The position numbers were made by a program, and so were the translations under genes. The notes under the pieces are model-generated. The model had not been told where the DNA came from and made no database searches. It worked only from the letters and a program-made list of their open reading frames with translations. From positions 33,563,660 to 33,627,659 of the forward strand of contig NC_084599.1 of assembly GCF_033807715.1 (NCBI RefSeq): DNA of 64,000 bases, in the 5' to 3' direction. Positions 14,033 through 24,546 of the stretch are shown one piece after another; position 1 is the first letter of the stretch, and the number at the start of each line of letters is the position of its first letter. This DNA is from Cololabis saira (Eukaryota > Chordata > Actinopteri > Beloniformes > Belonidae).

Positions 14033-15545
14033 GCTTTGGGGGTTCTTGTTTTTTAACCGATGGTAGAGGCGAATCACCACTAGAATGATAAAGCACTTCC
14101 TAAAAGTGGCTAAATATTGCTACAAATTAAATGGAAACTCATAAAAATGGAATGTGAATGAATCCCCTAAACCCTAAACAGCCAGCTGTTTTACGATTGT
14201 ATTTTACCAAATTGGTTCCACTTCTTTTGTCAAACTTAATTGTTAACACCCTATTTGTACTTTCCATAGTGCAGCCGCTGAAATTCAATATTTGCGGTCG
14301 GACAAAGCTTGATTATTTCTGCCAACGCTTCATTAAACACTCGTTAGTGTCCCCTTGTTTCTTTTTCACACCAATTTATTTTCACTGCACTGTTGAGTAC
14401 GCTACATCTGCCTGAGTTTGTAAGCAGCGCGAGGACCTCTGGGACAAAACTATCAGGACCCTTGAACCCAAACAGGCACTCCGGAGCCCATAAAAGGGGA
14501 AACAAATCTCTGACTTGTTGACTCCCAGTGGGATTAGTAGTTAAAAACAATTCCTTCCCAACACCGAAATGTCCTTGAACCAGCCTGAAAATGTTGCTGC
14601 TCACGGGAGCGTCACGACATCTCCGCTCCCTGTATGCGCGGCTGGATTATAAGGCCCCCCATCTTTGACTAAGGGGCCTTGGGTGTTTTGGGTTAGAAAA
14701 AGCCCGGGTCCTGTGACCATGTGCATGAATGATGGGGCAGAAGGGCTGCTGGGTAGGTGCCGAGGAGATGGCTGAAAGAGGCAGCTCAAGCAGAAAGAGA
14801 GGGAAAGGGGTTAAGTGGACGCAGGTGTTCCATGACAAACCCTACAACCCCCCACCTCTCCTTTTACTTCAGTTCTTTCCACCGACAGACGTCCACTGAG
14901 AGTTCAGAAAAACCGGCCCAAGAACAGACACTTGTTAGTCACTTCCTTCTCTCTCCTTTACCTTCTTTTGTGAGTCCTTATTCAATCACCTTATCCTCCT
15001 GATCTAATCTATCCAAACCAAATTGCATCCTTTTCCTTTCATCCCGGGTTGCTTTCCACGGCCCCCCCCCCACATGTGCCCTCCCAGTCGCAGCAGGACC
15101 ACCTGGCATTGTGGTTTCAAATCGTATATAACTCCCGCTGCCGTAAGTAGATGAATGGTGTTCCCACTGCTTGGCGCTGCGTGACCCAGCTGGCAAATTA
15201 ATTTACTTTGGATTGACTTAAAAAGTGTGCTCTCTCATCGTGTTCCAGGGGTTATTCAAATAGAGCTGAGGACTTGAGAAGAGGGTGGTACACAAATCCA
15301 ATTCTGATGGCTGGAAAAAATGGAGAGCGCATGATTTATGTCATTTTGTAATTTGGTTTCAATGAAATCAGTCACTCATTATACATTTGACCATTTTAGA
15401 CAGCATCCCTTCAAATAGGCTTCATTGTTTGTGACACAGCACCGCCCCGTGTCCGTGAAGTGGGGGCTTAACGGATCTGTGAAACAGTGTTTTAGACATC
15501 AGTTACTGGATTGGAGGAAATAATGTAGAAGGATGTGTTCTGGTC

Positions 15546-15926
15546 TAGGAATGGGCGATATTTTACCGTTCACGATATACCGTCAAAAAAATTCCCCACG
15601 GTAAGAATTTGTCATCTCGCGGTAAAAACGATAAATTCCCGTTGATGATGTTTTTGTGTAAAGTCGAATTTATGGTTCTGCGTTATGTACGTGAAGGAAG
15701 GAAGGAAGGAAGGAAGGAAGGAAGGAAGGAAGGAAGGAAGGAAGGAAGGAAGGAAGGAAGGAAGGAAGGAAGGAAGGAAGGAAGGAAGGAAGGAAGGAAG
15801 GAAGGAAGGAAGGAAGGAAGGAAGGAAGGAAGGAAGGAAGGAAGGAATGAGCCAGAAAGAAAGAAAGAAAGAAATGAACCAGAAAGAAAGAAAGAAATGA
15901 GCCAGAAAGAAAGAAAGAAATGAGCC

Positions 15927-15993
<67 letters not shown>

Positions 15994-16024
15994 AATGAGC
16001 CAGAAAGAAAGAAAGAAATGAGCC

Positions 16025-16063
<39 letters not shown>

Positions 16064-16087
16064 AAAAAAGAAAGAAAGAAATGAGCC

Positions 16088-16158
<71 letters not shown>

Positions 16159-16349
16159 GAAGAAAGAAGGATAAATTCCCATTGATGACGTTTTTGTGTA
16201 ACAAACAGGGCGGATCTGAGAGCGAGATAGATTTATAGTTAAAAAGGTGGAGTTGAATTGGTATTTTTTTTATCGTCATTTTTATCGTTATCGGGATAAA
16301 TGCCAGAAATTATCGTGATACATTTTTTAGTCCATACCGCCCATCCCTA
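15546..16349 (+). mobile_element. hAT-like non-autonomous element carrying AAGG/AAAG array (copy 3)
   Basis: Complete 804-bp element from TAGGAATGGGCGATAT to ATACCGCCCATCCCTA with a perfect 8-bp target duplication TTCTGGTC (15538-15545 and 16350-16357). Layout matches copy 2. The AAAG part has at least six AAATGA(G/A)CCAG interruptions. The right block retains the AAAAAGGTGGAGTTGAATTGG segment also seen in the BED-bearing copy at 39346. Confidence 0.92.
15693..16168. repeat. AAGG then AAAG purine array in copy 3
   Basis: About 150 bp of pure AAGG units, then AAAG blocks separated by AAATGAGCCAGA interruptions at irregular spacing. Polarity AAGG to AAAG is the same as in copies 1 (inverted), 2 and 6. 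Confidence 0.95.
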
Positions 16350-17408
16350 TTCTGGTCTCAACAATATGTGGTTACAGCTCATGCACTGGAAGTCTCTGTG
16401 CACTTTCCTCACAAAAGGTGAAGGTTGACATGACATGGAAATGTTCGAGTGTACCGAGACACAACTTTTCCTGCACTGATGCATCAAGAGGGATTGCAGA
16501 CGTTACAGCTTTCAGTTGACCCGTCTCCTTGAGCGGGACTCACAGAGCCTCCATTGTGTGAGTGATGTGTTGATACTTTAAGTGTCATTGGAATGCTCAC
16601 ACTTATCATGCGTGTCCGCCTGCGCCGACGAAAGAGGGTGACGTTTTAATCTGCAGAAATCTGCTCCATCTCCTCCCTCAGCGGCAGATTCTCGAGTCCT
16701 TGAACATCTGGACACACGACGTGAGCCGAGTGTCCGCCGCAGCGCTCCAGTCGCGCTGTGTTCACACTTCTCTTTCTTTCTCAGTTGTGATGTTTGCTCA
16801 GACGCTTTTCTGTTTATCTCTCAGATTGTGTCTGACGATGACATGAAGGAAATGTGTAGTCAGGGATCAGCTACTTGCTGATCCAGAAGTGTCTGGGGCT
16901 CCAGTCTCCTTCACTGCTGAGCAGCGCTGGTTTAAACAAAAGGATAAGAGGCAGACCAGAATAGAAGCAACCGCAGCAGCTCACAACACGGGGACTGACT
17001 AAATCGTAAAGAATGCAGGGCTTCCCATAAATGACAAACCCCATTGTCTGCCAGCATGTATTTTTGCTGCGATGATTCGATAATGCTTTATGGCTAATTT
17101 CAATTAGTGGTTCAATGCGATTATCAACTTATTTAATTGTATTACTCTGCTGTGGTAATCTAATGTGATGTATTTTGTTTTATAAAGTTGTACCACGCTC
17201 TGTTTCACATCTATCTATACACAGACACACACGCAGACACTACTTAAAACAAAAAGCAGACGGTGATAACCAGGTCGCCACTTCGCGGCTGCTGCACTAC
17301 CTTAACTGGTGCTCTGTCGCGATAAAGAGGCCGACCTCATCGACACGATATCAGCGAGACAGAAGGAGTGGCATGCCAGACGCAGTTACAGAGGCCTCGT
17401 ACGCATTA

Positions 17409-17454
<46 letters not shown>
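17409..17454. repeat. (AT)n microsatellite
   Basis: About 22 AT units directly outside the left arm of the palindrome at 17458-18274. Confidence 0.95.
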
Positions 17455-17458
<4 letters not shown>

Positions 17459-17772
17459 CATCTAAAATAAGACTGCATATAGTTTACTGACTGGCTCACA
17501 CTATTAGAGGCTCAAATTAATGCAACGCTACAAAAATATGTCTGGTTGGAGACTACGCTCCAACAGATGCTGGCATGCTGCCTAATGTGAGGGTCGTGAG
17601 CTGAGAAGCGGTTTAAGTGGAATTATTTCTTTGCCTTGAGCCTGGACTTTTGTAAATAAAACAGGTTAATTAAGTTTGATCATAAATTTGACAACAACTT
17701 ACAGCTTGTCCAGTGGAATATTTGCGCATTTAAAAATGATGGAAGATCATATAAGGTCATCATATTGGTCAT

Positions 17773-17785
17773 ATATATATATATA

Positions 17786-17868
<83 letters not shown>
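17773..17868. repeat. (TA)n microsatellite in palindrome spacer
   Basis: About 96 bp of TA units with one AAAAA interruption at the left, inside the spacer between the two inverted arms. Confidence 0.95.
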
Positions 17869-17869
<1 letters not shown>

Positions 17870-17874
<5 letters not shown>

Positions 17875-18067
17875 GAATGTCTCAGAAAATCAGAATATTG
17901 TGATTTTCTGTAATACAATTACAAAAACAAAAAAGTTTAAGAAAACTCTATCTCAAAAAAAGGCTTCCAATATTTCAGTTGATTTGTAATGAATCCAGAA
18001 TGTATGACATTTTTGTTTTTTTAATTGCATTACAGAAAATAAAGAACTTATCACAATATTCCAATTA
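17870..18067 (+). mobile_element. Truncated copy of TA-flanked MITE (family of 47507-47878)
   Basis: Begins CACAGGAATGTCTCAGAAAAT and keeps the family segments CAATATTTCAGTTGATTTGT, AATCCAGAATGTATGACATT and TTGCATTACAGAAAATAAAG. It lacks the terminal TCTGAGACAGTCCTG end and part of the middle. Its right side stops where the right palindrome arm begins. Confidence 0.75.
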
Positions 18068-18274
18068 TTTTTATTTACAAAAGTCCAGGCTCAAGGCTAA
18101 GAAATAATTCCACTTAAACCGCTTCTCAGCTCACGACTCTCACATTAGGCAGCATGCCAGCATCTGTGGGACCGTAGTCTCCAACCAGACACATTTTTGT
18201 AGCGTTGCATTAATTTGAGCCTCTAATAGTGTGAGCCAGTCAGTAAACCTATATGCAGTCTTATTTTAGATGAT

Positions 18275-18690
18275 GCAAGGGAATATGATTAGCAAGAATA
18301 GAAGGTTATACACATGAGACACCAAGCTGATTGTGATACAGAGATGTAGAAAGAGAGAGAGAGGTTGCACAGGAGAGCAGGAGGTTATTGGATTGCTCCG
18401 GTCAGCTCTTAAAGGGACTCCTCCACCTTTCCAGGTATATGATCCCGACTGAGCTCAGGGATATCCTCTGGATATCCTCTGGTTGTGAAGAGCTGCAGGT
18501 TTGGTTGCCTGGTATTCACTTGGTAAAATAACACTCTAGTGTAAACTAATCTGGTGGTTTCAGAGCAGCGTACACGCACGTCATCTTTTGGGACCTGGAC
18601 ACTGTATGAAGATTCTGTCAATGTAATTAGCATGGACGAATGCACACATGCACACTGTTTTCTTGCAGTGAAGCCACATCACTTTGGAAA
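18275..18690. other. Unique sequence, no gene recognised
   Basis: About 415 bp with a 13-bp tandem duplication of ATATCCTCTGG near 18460-18483; otherwise nothing recognisable. Confidence 0.5.
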
Positions 18691-19205
18691 TTAAAGGAGC
18701 ATGAGGCAGGATTGAGGCCGGATTTATGAAAAAAGTTTGTATACGTTTTAAGTTTTCTAGTAATAATGTCAGATGAAGCGTTCCAAACCAAAACGAATGA
18801 GCCCTCTAGTGTATCTCTCCGTTGCCTTGAACAGGCTGTGTGCTGCAAAATGTGCTGCAATTCTGGACCCGAATTTCCCACGCTGTCCTGCAGATGTGAC
18901 GTCAAATGACGCTGCATGCGCGTTCTCCCCGTTCTCCCGTGCCGGCTTCACTGTTGGCTGCAGTACCCCCGACGGCCGTCGTGGCGAAGGGTGGCGCTAA
19001 TGAGTCCCATTTCTTAAAAGGAGCCTCATGCTCCTTTAAAGCGCATTTTGCAGCACACAGCCTGTTCAAGGCAACGGAGAGATACACTAGAGGGCTCATT
19101 CTTTTTGGTTTGGAACGCTTCATCTGACATTATTACTAGAAAACTTAAAACGTATATGAATTTTTTTCATAAATCCTGCCTCAATCCTGCCTCATGCTCC
19201 TTTAA
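18691..19205. mobile_element. Compound TTAA element: full copy plus inverted partial copy
   Basis: A complete element runs from TTAAAGGAGCATGAGGC (18691) to GCCTCATGCTCCTTTAA (ending 19039). It is followed at once by a reverse-complement copy of its own first ~165 bp (19041-19205), which ends in ATGCTCCTTTAA. Terminal inverted repeats carry TTAA at every end. Interior landmarks are AAAACTTAAAACGTAT-type sequence, GACGTCAAATGACG, and CCGACGGCCGTCGTGGCG. Non-coding. TTAA targets are typical of piggyBac and Kolobok-type transposons. Confidence 0.8.
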
Positions 19206-22200
19206 ATGAAGGCCAATGAAAGAATGACCGTTCTTCTTCTCCTTTATCTTGACTATCAGGGTGCTATGACATGTTTTTCTGTTTAACAGTTGCTTACCTT
19301 TGTTTCTATGGTGAGTATATATACAGTTAAGAGCGGGTCAAAGGGATTACTCACCGATAGGTCAAGGCCCATGGCTGCATATACCCTTTTTTCGGGACAG
19401 ATACTCTATCAGTCTCTCGTCCTTCCTGCCTGTTCTCAGGTTTCCTTTTGTCATCTCATTTCTTTCCCGTTTAGTTCCCCCCCTCTTTGGCCGCCCTCTG
19501 TCTTTTCTCCCTGCTGCGTTCTTTTTAATGTTTGTTTTATGCGATAAGGTCAAGAAACATTGATGCTCGCTGAGTTCATCCTTGCTTTCGATACAGAGGC
19601 CGAGACTCGTCCCGTCCCTGCTTTCAACATTTGCTTTTCAGGTTTATGTGCAAGTATGTGCACTCGCAGGCAGAACCAGAGTGTATCCTGTGTTTGATAA
19701 ATCACCGTTGACAGCTGTCATATTGTTGTAATGCAGCGAGAGCAGCTGGTTCTTATACCTGTGGTATCCCCATCTCCCTGGCTGCTGTAAATCCTTCTCT
19801 TCTGAAACTCAGTATCTCTCAGCTGCTGATTTCATGACACTCGTTATACAAACACATTCCAACGGAGCGCATACCTGGCTTCAATCCGGTTACTTTTATC
19901 CAAATTGTGATTTAAAAGTAAATTTACTCATTATAGCATCTGGGCAATGTTTGAGTATGCTTTGTGTTTGCAGGCTGCAATTACATTAGAAGCGAAGAAA
20001 AATTAGCTAATGGTTACAGTAGCTGGGTGATGCAGGAAAAAAAAAAATCTGGAAAATATCACCATTTCATGTGTGAGGAAAGCCAGATGCCCTTGATAAA
20101 CAGTTCTCCCTGCTCTCAGCGGTGTCTTTGACTTACGGACATTAAAAATTGCACAGTTTGGCTGAATCAGACAGTAATTTTACAGTAATCTGAAAAAGAA
20201 ATCATTTGAGACGTAGACGTACAGCCAAAATGTAGGAAGGTTTCAGATGTGAGATGATAATGAGAACTATGGTATTCACTGGAATGGATTTGCTTTTTTG
20301 CATTCCCATTTTTTTTTTTTTCCTCCTTCTTCTGGCGTGCTACCTTTTTAGGATCAGGAAGTGGGAGCGGTTCACTGTGAAACTTAATGAAAGATGGCGG
20401 CTGTTGCCTAAACTTTGATTCTAAGTAAATGGTAAACACAGAAATTGGAGTAATAGGATTAGCACATGTCTGTAACAAAACGCTGACCTTCCCTGCAGAG
20501 GCCCACCAGTGTGCATGCGGATACTCCCTCCATCTGTGAATGTGTATCAGTTATCTTACCTTCTTACAAAACCCTCACAACAGGTAGTCGGGAGTGTGGA
20601 CTCGGGATCAAAGTCCCGCCAAGGCGACCCCCGACCCGGGGTCTGAATAAAGCAGGAGTTTGAGCACTGTAGGCACGGCCCCGTCTAAATGTTAGTGCAG
20701 ATCTCTCCACTGCTTCAACATGTGGCATGACAGTGTTTTAAACCTCTTGTAGGATCAAGCGGCCCGAGTAGCTGAACACTGGTTGCAGTGTTGAGGGGAA
20801 ATGCGGTTGAAAAAAACCTCGTGTCACTATGTCCAACAGTTGGTTTTGTTTCGTTGGCCACAGGGCTGTAGAGGACACAGGGAGGAGTGGGAATGTCCAG
20901 ACAAAGACTACCAGTAGAGAAGGAATGCTGACGTCCCGCTGAGCTAATCCTCGCTTGAAGAAAGAAGAAAATGTGGAAAGCGAGGGACAGTGGGAGGAGA
21001 CGAAAAGATGGGAAAAGAAGGTCCCAGGGTCTGGATAGCAATGGAAAGCATTGCTGGAAGGGGGGGAAAAAAGTCCTCTTCCCATTCACTTCTTTCTCAC
21101 TAACTTTCACCTGCTTTCTCTCCGACACTCGGGGGTCTTCTCTTCTGCTGGTGGTCCAACTGGTCTCTGTTCGGTTATCTGAGCAATTGGAGTTAATGAG
21201 ACAGCTGTGCTATTAGAGAGGTGAAGTCCTTTAGATCGGCTTTGCTCAGCCTGCGTGGCCCAGCACTAACTTGTCTTTTTAGCCCGGAGGCGAGTGAGTA
21301 ATGCCACTTTCACCCTGAAGGGCCTTTTCTGTGGAAACAAACACCCACCTCAGCTTACTTTGTTCATGATTGCACTGATGAATGCAGACAATGAGGCCTT
21401 CTTTTAAACTAGCAAAGGTTCCTTGTGCTTTTCACTTGGACTGATCTTAAATCAGGTGTGAGGCATCTGTTCCTTTTTTTTTGTTTAATTTTGGCCCTTC
21501 TTTGTGAAATCTTTGCATATGGTCATGGAGTTTATTAATCTATTTAAGCAGCTGAGCTGCCAGCCTAGTGAGTGTGCAAGAGCAATTATGTTTTCAACCC
21601 AAGCATGAGAAGAGACGATGAGAGCCTGAGCTCTTTGATAAAAAACAGATCTTCCAAAATCCTGTGCATGAAGGCTGGTGGGAGCTTGAGCATCAGATTG
21701 ACCTCCCAGATAGGAACCAGACCACTAGGAGCTTAGGGAACATGGGCCGAAGACTTAAAAATGACCCTGGAAAAGCCAGTTGCATACCAAAACTGAACCT
21801 GTCCAAAGGACAATATCATCAATCTCATCCAAATTGCAGGAGATGTCTCTAAGTACACTTTAGTCTTCATATGTTTCTTTCTAAACATTAGCTCTTTTGA
21901 CGGATGCGTCAGGATGGCATTGTTCTGATACGCCTATGCAGTCCACTTCTATTAGAAAACCAGCACGTTGCCTCATGGGCTGAATCCAAACTATTTCCTG
22001 TCCAACTTCCTCCGCCAGGCCTCCTGGTTTTGTCCTGTCTGGTCCAAGCTTGAAGCAATTACAAGAGGCTCAAGGGAAATCACCTTCCTTTACTATGGGT
22101 TCTGGCTCATTTTTCACAACACTGCAACTCTTTTAAAGTGTTGACAGAGACATTAAACACGAAGGCCTCCATCACTGACAAGTAGTTTTGGGATGAAGAG

Positions 22201-23519
22201 AAGTTCATCTAACTAAAAAAGAAAAAAAAAAAAAACAAGGAGTCTTTGAAAATGTGGATGAATTCTGTCTTTAAATGCCGAGCTGCAGACGTTTGCTGCA
22301 GAGCAGGTTTGGGGAAAAAAAAAAGTCATGTTGGTTTTTGTCCAGTGTTTGGTCATTATACTAATAATGATGACATCACTTACGAGCTGTCAGCATGCCT
22401 GCTGCCTTTTTTCATTTTTTCCTATTTTTTTTATTTTACCATATGTTTTGTTTTGAAATACATAAAGTGAAATTTATTGTTATGGGGGGTAATTTGAAAA
22501 CTTTCAACAACTGGAAATAAGAGGAATGGTGTCTGGTCCAGATGGATTTCCACAGCAGATGGAGACAGGACTTTTTTCTTTTAGGATCTCACTAATTTTT
22601 ACTCCTCACAACTCATCACGCACACAGATGTAACCTTTTCCTTTTCTCTCCTATTTCTTTCTTTTCTCTCTTCATCATCTCCGCCGTCTCCCGCCTCTGC
22701 ATAACAGCTCAGGATATTTGATTATTTACTTTTAGAAGGCCAGATGATTTAAAACGTTCAGTTTTTTTAATGCACCTGCATTCAAGAGAAGAAGGATGCC
22801 TTAAAGTGTTCATCATTTGCTAGATTTATAAAGAAACAGCGAGTAGTAAGAGCTTACTGTATGGTCAAGTCTTTGAGTGTGAAGTGCCCAGACTTCAGCC
22901 CTAAATATTATGTTTGCAGAAATCAATGCGTTGACAAAACATATTTCAGCAGCAGGAAATATCAGAGGAGTCGGCCAAGAATTATTGGAAAAATAAGAAG
23001 GGGTTGTTAAAAGTTGGGAAAAGCCTGCAGAGACATGGATTTCATTAGAGCACCCTGTGTGAGCGCGCCTCCTCCAGGAGAGAGGGCATTGTTCGGCTCT
23101 CTGCCCCCAGCTCGGAGTTCCTGCCCCGGGCGAAACGTGTCAGAGAGACAGCCTCCCGTAGAGGCGGCGGGACAAGGGTTATCAAAGGACAATGGAGGCT
23201 TTTGGTGTGCTGACAGGCGGATAGGTCAGACGCCATGGTGTGCGTGTCAGTCATGGAGGAGGTGTTTGAAGATGTGTGGGTTGGTGCCCTGCCACGAGAA
23301 TCCTCCTCTCGTGTGTTTCTTACATGTTTGTTCACAGCGGTTGGGTCAGTGTGAATGGACGGCTGCTGATGGGTAGCTGACGGACCGGCTTCCTGCTCGG
23401 CTTGTGTGTCATCGTGGGGCCCGGATCAGAGCCGAATTGCGATAAGAACGAGTGTAGGAAATGTTAGGGCAGGCAGGGCTTTACTGGCTGCATTTGTGGT
23501 TAAAGGGTCTTTACATGTC
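19206..23519. other. Unique sequence, no gene recognised
   Basis: About 4.3 kb without a supported gene. Open frames at 20715-21128 and 23014-23376 are overlapping GC-richer stretches with no recognisable domain and no convincing splice context. 23040-23240 is unusually CpG-containing for this window and may be conserved non-coding sequence (see findings). Confidence 0.5.
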
Positions 23520-23527
23520 TGCTGTAG

Positions 23528-24090
23528 TAGGGCTGGGCGATATGGACCAAAAGTCATATCTCGATATTTTCTAGCTGAATGGCGATACTCGATATATATC
23601 GATATTTTTTCTGTGCCATAATTGGGGTTTCCCCCAAAGCATTATAGCATAGCATCTCTGTTAGCTTCATTTTTTTCTGAGGCAAACTCTTAAAAAAACA
23701 GTCAGTTTTAATACAAAGCCTCGTGCCAAATGTCACACAGGTACCTTTATTAACAGAGGTCTGCACAATATCAAAATGTATAAAACAAATTAAATAAAAA
23801 TAAACTGCCTGCATATATAGAATAAAAATGCTTCTTGAATAAAATAAAACAAATATCCCTTTCCTGCATAACAATTACATTCAAATACACTGTGCAATTA
23901 ATACAATGTAGACAGTAACAGGCAGACTTTTCCACTGAGATTGACAGTTGTGCAAATAACAAAACATTTGTGCAAATCTCAAATAAAACATTCAACTAAA
24001 TTTGTCACAAAATAAGCTACAGGTATGTAAACGTTCAGCTTTCTCTGAAATTGTAAGGTGAAAAATAATGTTTTTTTTTTTCTTTTTTTA
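23528..24090 (+). mobile_element. hAT-like element, left part
   Basis: Starts TAGGGCTGGGCGATATGG, followed by repeated TCGATAT motifs, then AT-rich non-coding sequence with several AATAAA-like sites. It is preceded by the octamer TGCTGTAG (23520-23527). The expected inverted right end ATATCGCCCAGCCCTA is not found downstream in the normal orientation. See 24099 for the probable displaced right end. Confidence 0.7.
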
Positions 24091-24098
24091 CTACAGCA

Positions 24099-24215
24099 TA
24101 GGGCTGGGCGATATATCGAGATTTTAATATATATCGATATATTTTCAAACGCGATATGGTACGAGACAATATCATTTATATCGATTAAAAAAAAAATACA
24201 TTTTTTTTTTTTTTT
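24099..24215 (-). mobile_element. hAT-like element, inverted right end
   Basis: Starts TAGGGCTGGGCGATATATCG, the sequence expected, when reverse-complemented, at the right end of the element starting at 23528. The octamer before it, CTACAGCA (24091-24098), is the exact reverse complement of the octamer before 23528. Together these suggest one insertion whose right half was inverted. A poly(T) tract follows. Confidence 0.6.
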
Positions 24216-24332
24216 TTTGATCTTGACATGCAGGATTTGCTCGACTCCTGAGATGTTTTACGTGCTTTTTTAAACCCACAATTTCTGTCACACTGCAGTA
24301 ATTCTTCTTTTTTTATTTCTATCCAGCTAGAT

Positions 24333-24538
24333 CAGGGGTGTCAAACTCAATTTCATTTCGGGCCACATCAAGACCAGCAGTGACCTCAAAGGGCCGGTTG
24401 TGGCAGTACTTAAGGTCGCTGCATGATGGAGAGCGGCTGCTTTGATTAGACAATTATGACTGTTAATCTCTAGAGGTTACACATAAATAGTCATGGCGAG
24501 CCAGATTTGGCCTGCGGGCCTTGAGTTTGACACATGGG
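24333..24538. mobile_element. Small hAT-type MITE (CAGGGGTGTCAAACTCA family)
   Basis: 206 bp, beginning CAGGGGTGTCAAACTCAATTT and ending TTGAGTTTGACACATG, an imperfect TIR pair. Interior has the typical GGGCCACATCA and GGCCTGCGGGCCTTGAG segments. Flanking octamers AGCTAGAT and AACTAGAT match at seven of eight bases, consistent with a hAT target duplication. Confidence 0.85.
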
Positions 24539-24546
24539 AACTAGAT

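Larger units (their letters stand above)
14040..17405. other. Unique sequence around hAT copy 3, no gene recognised
   Basis: Outside the hAT-like element at 15546-16349 this stretch holds only short incidental frames. Homopolymer C runs near 15063 and 14850 are the only low-complexity features I note. Confidence 0.5.
17458..18274. repeat. Large inverted repeat: ~205-bp arms around a TA-rich spacer
   Basis: Left arm 17458-17661 and right arm 18069-18274 are reverse complements with only about six differences. Arm ends read TCATCTAAAATAAGACTG on the left and CAGTCTTATTTTAGATGA on the right. The 407-bp spacer holds a long (TA)n run and a truncated copy of the MITE found complete at 47507-47878. 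No target duplication is evident outside the arms. Arms are non-coding. Confidence 0.9.

Noticed and set aside
17175..17989. Ile-Tyr-rich frames
   Set aside because: Translations of TA microsatellites.
20580..20650. tRNA-like GC-rich stretch (GGATCAAAGTCCCGCC)
   Set aside because: No cloverleaf with proper A and B boxes can be drawn by eye.
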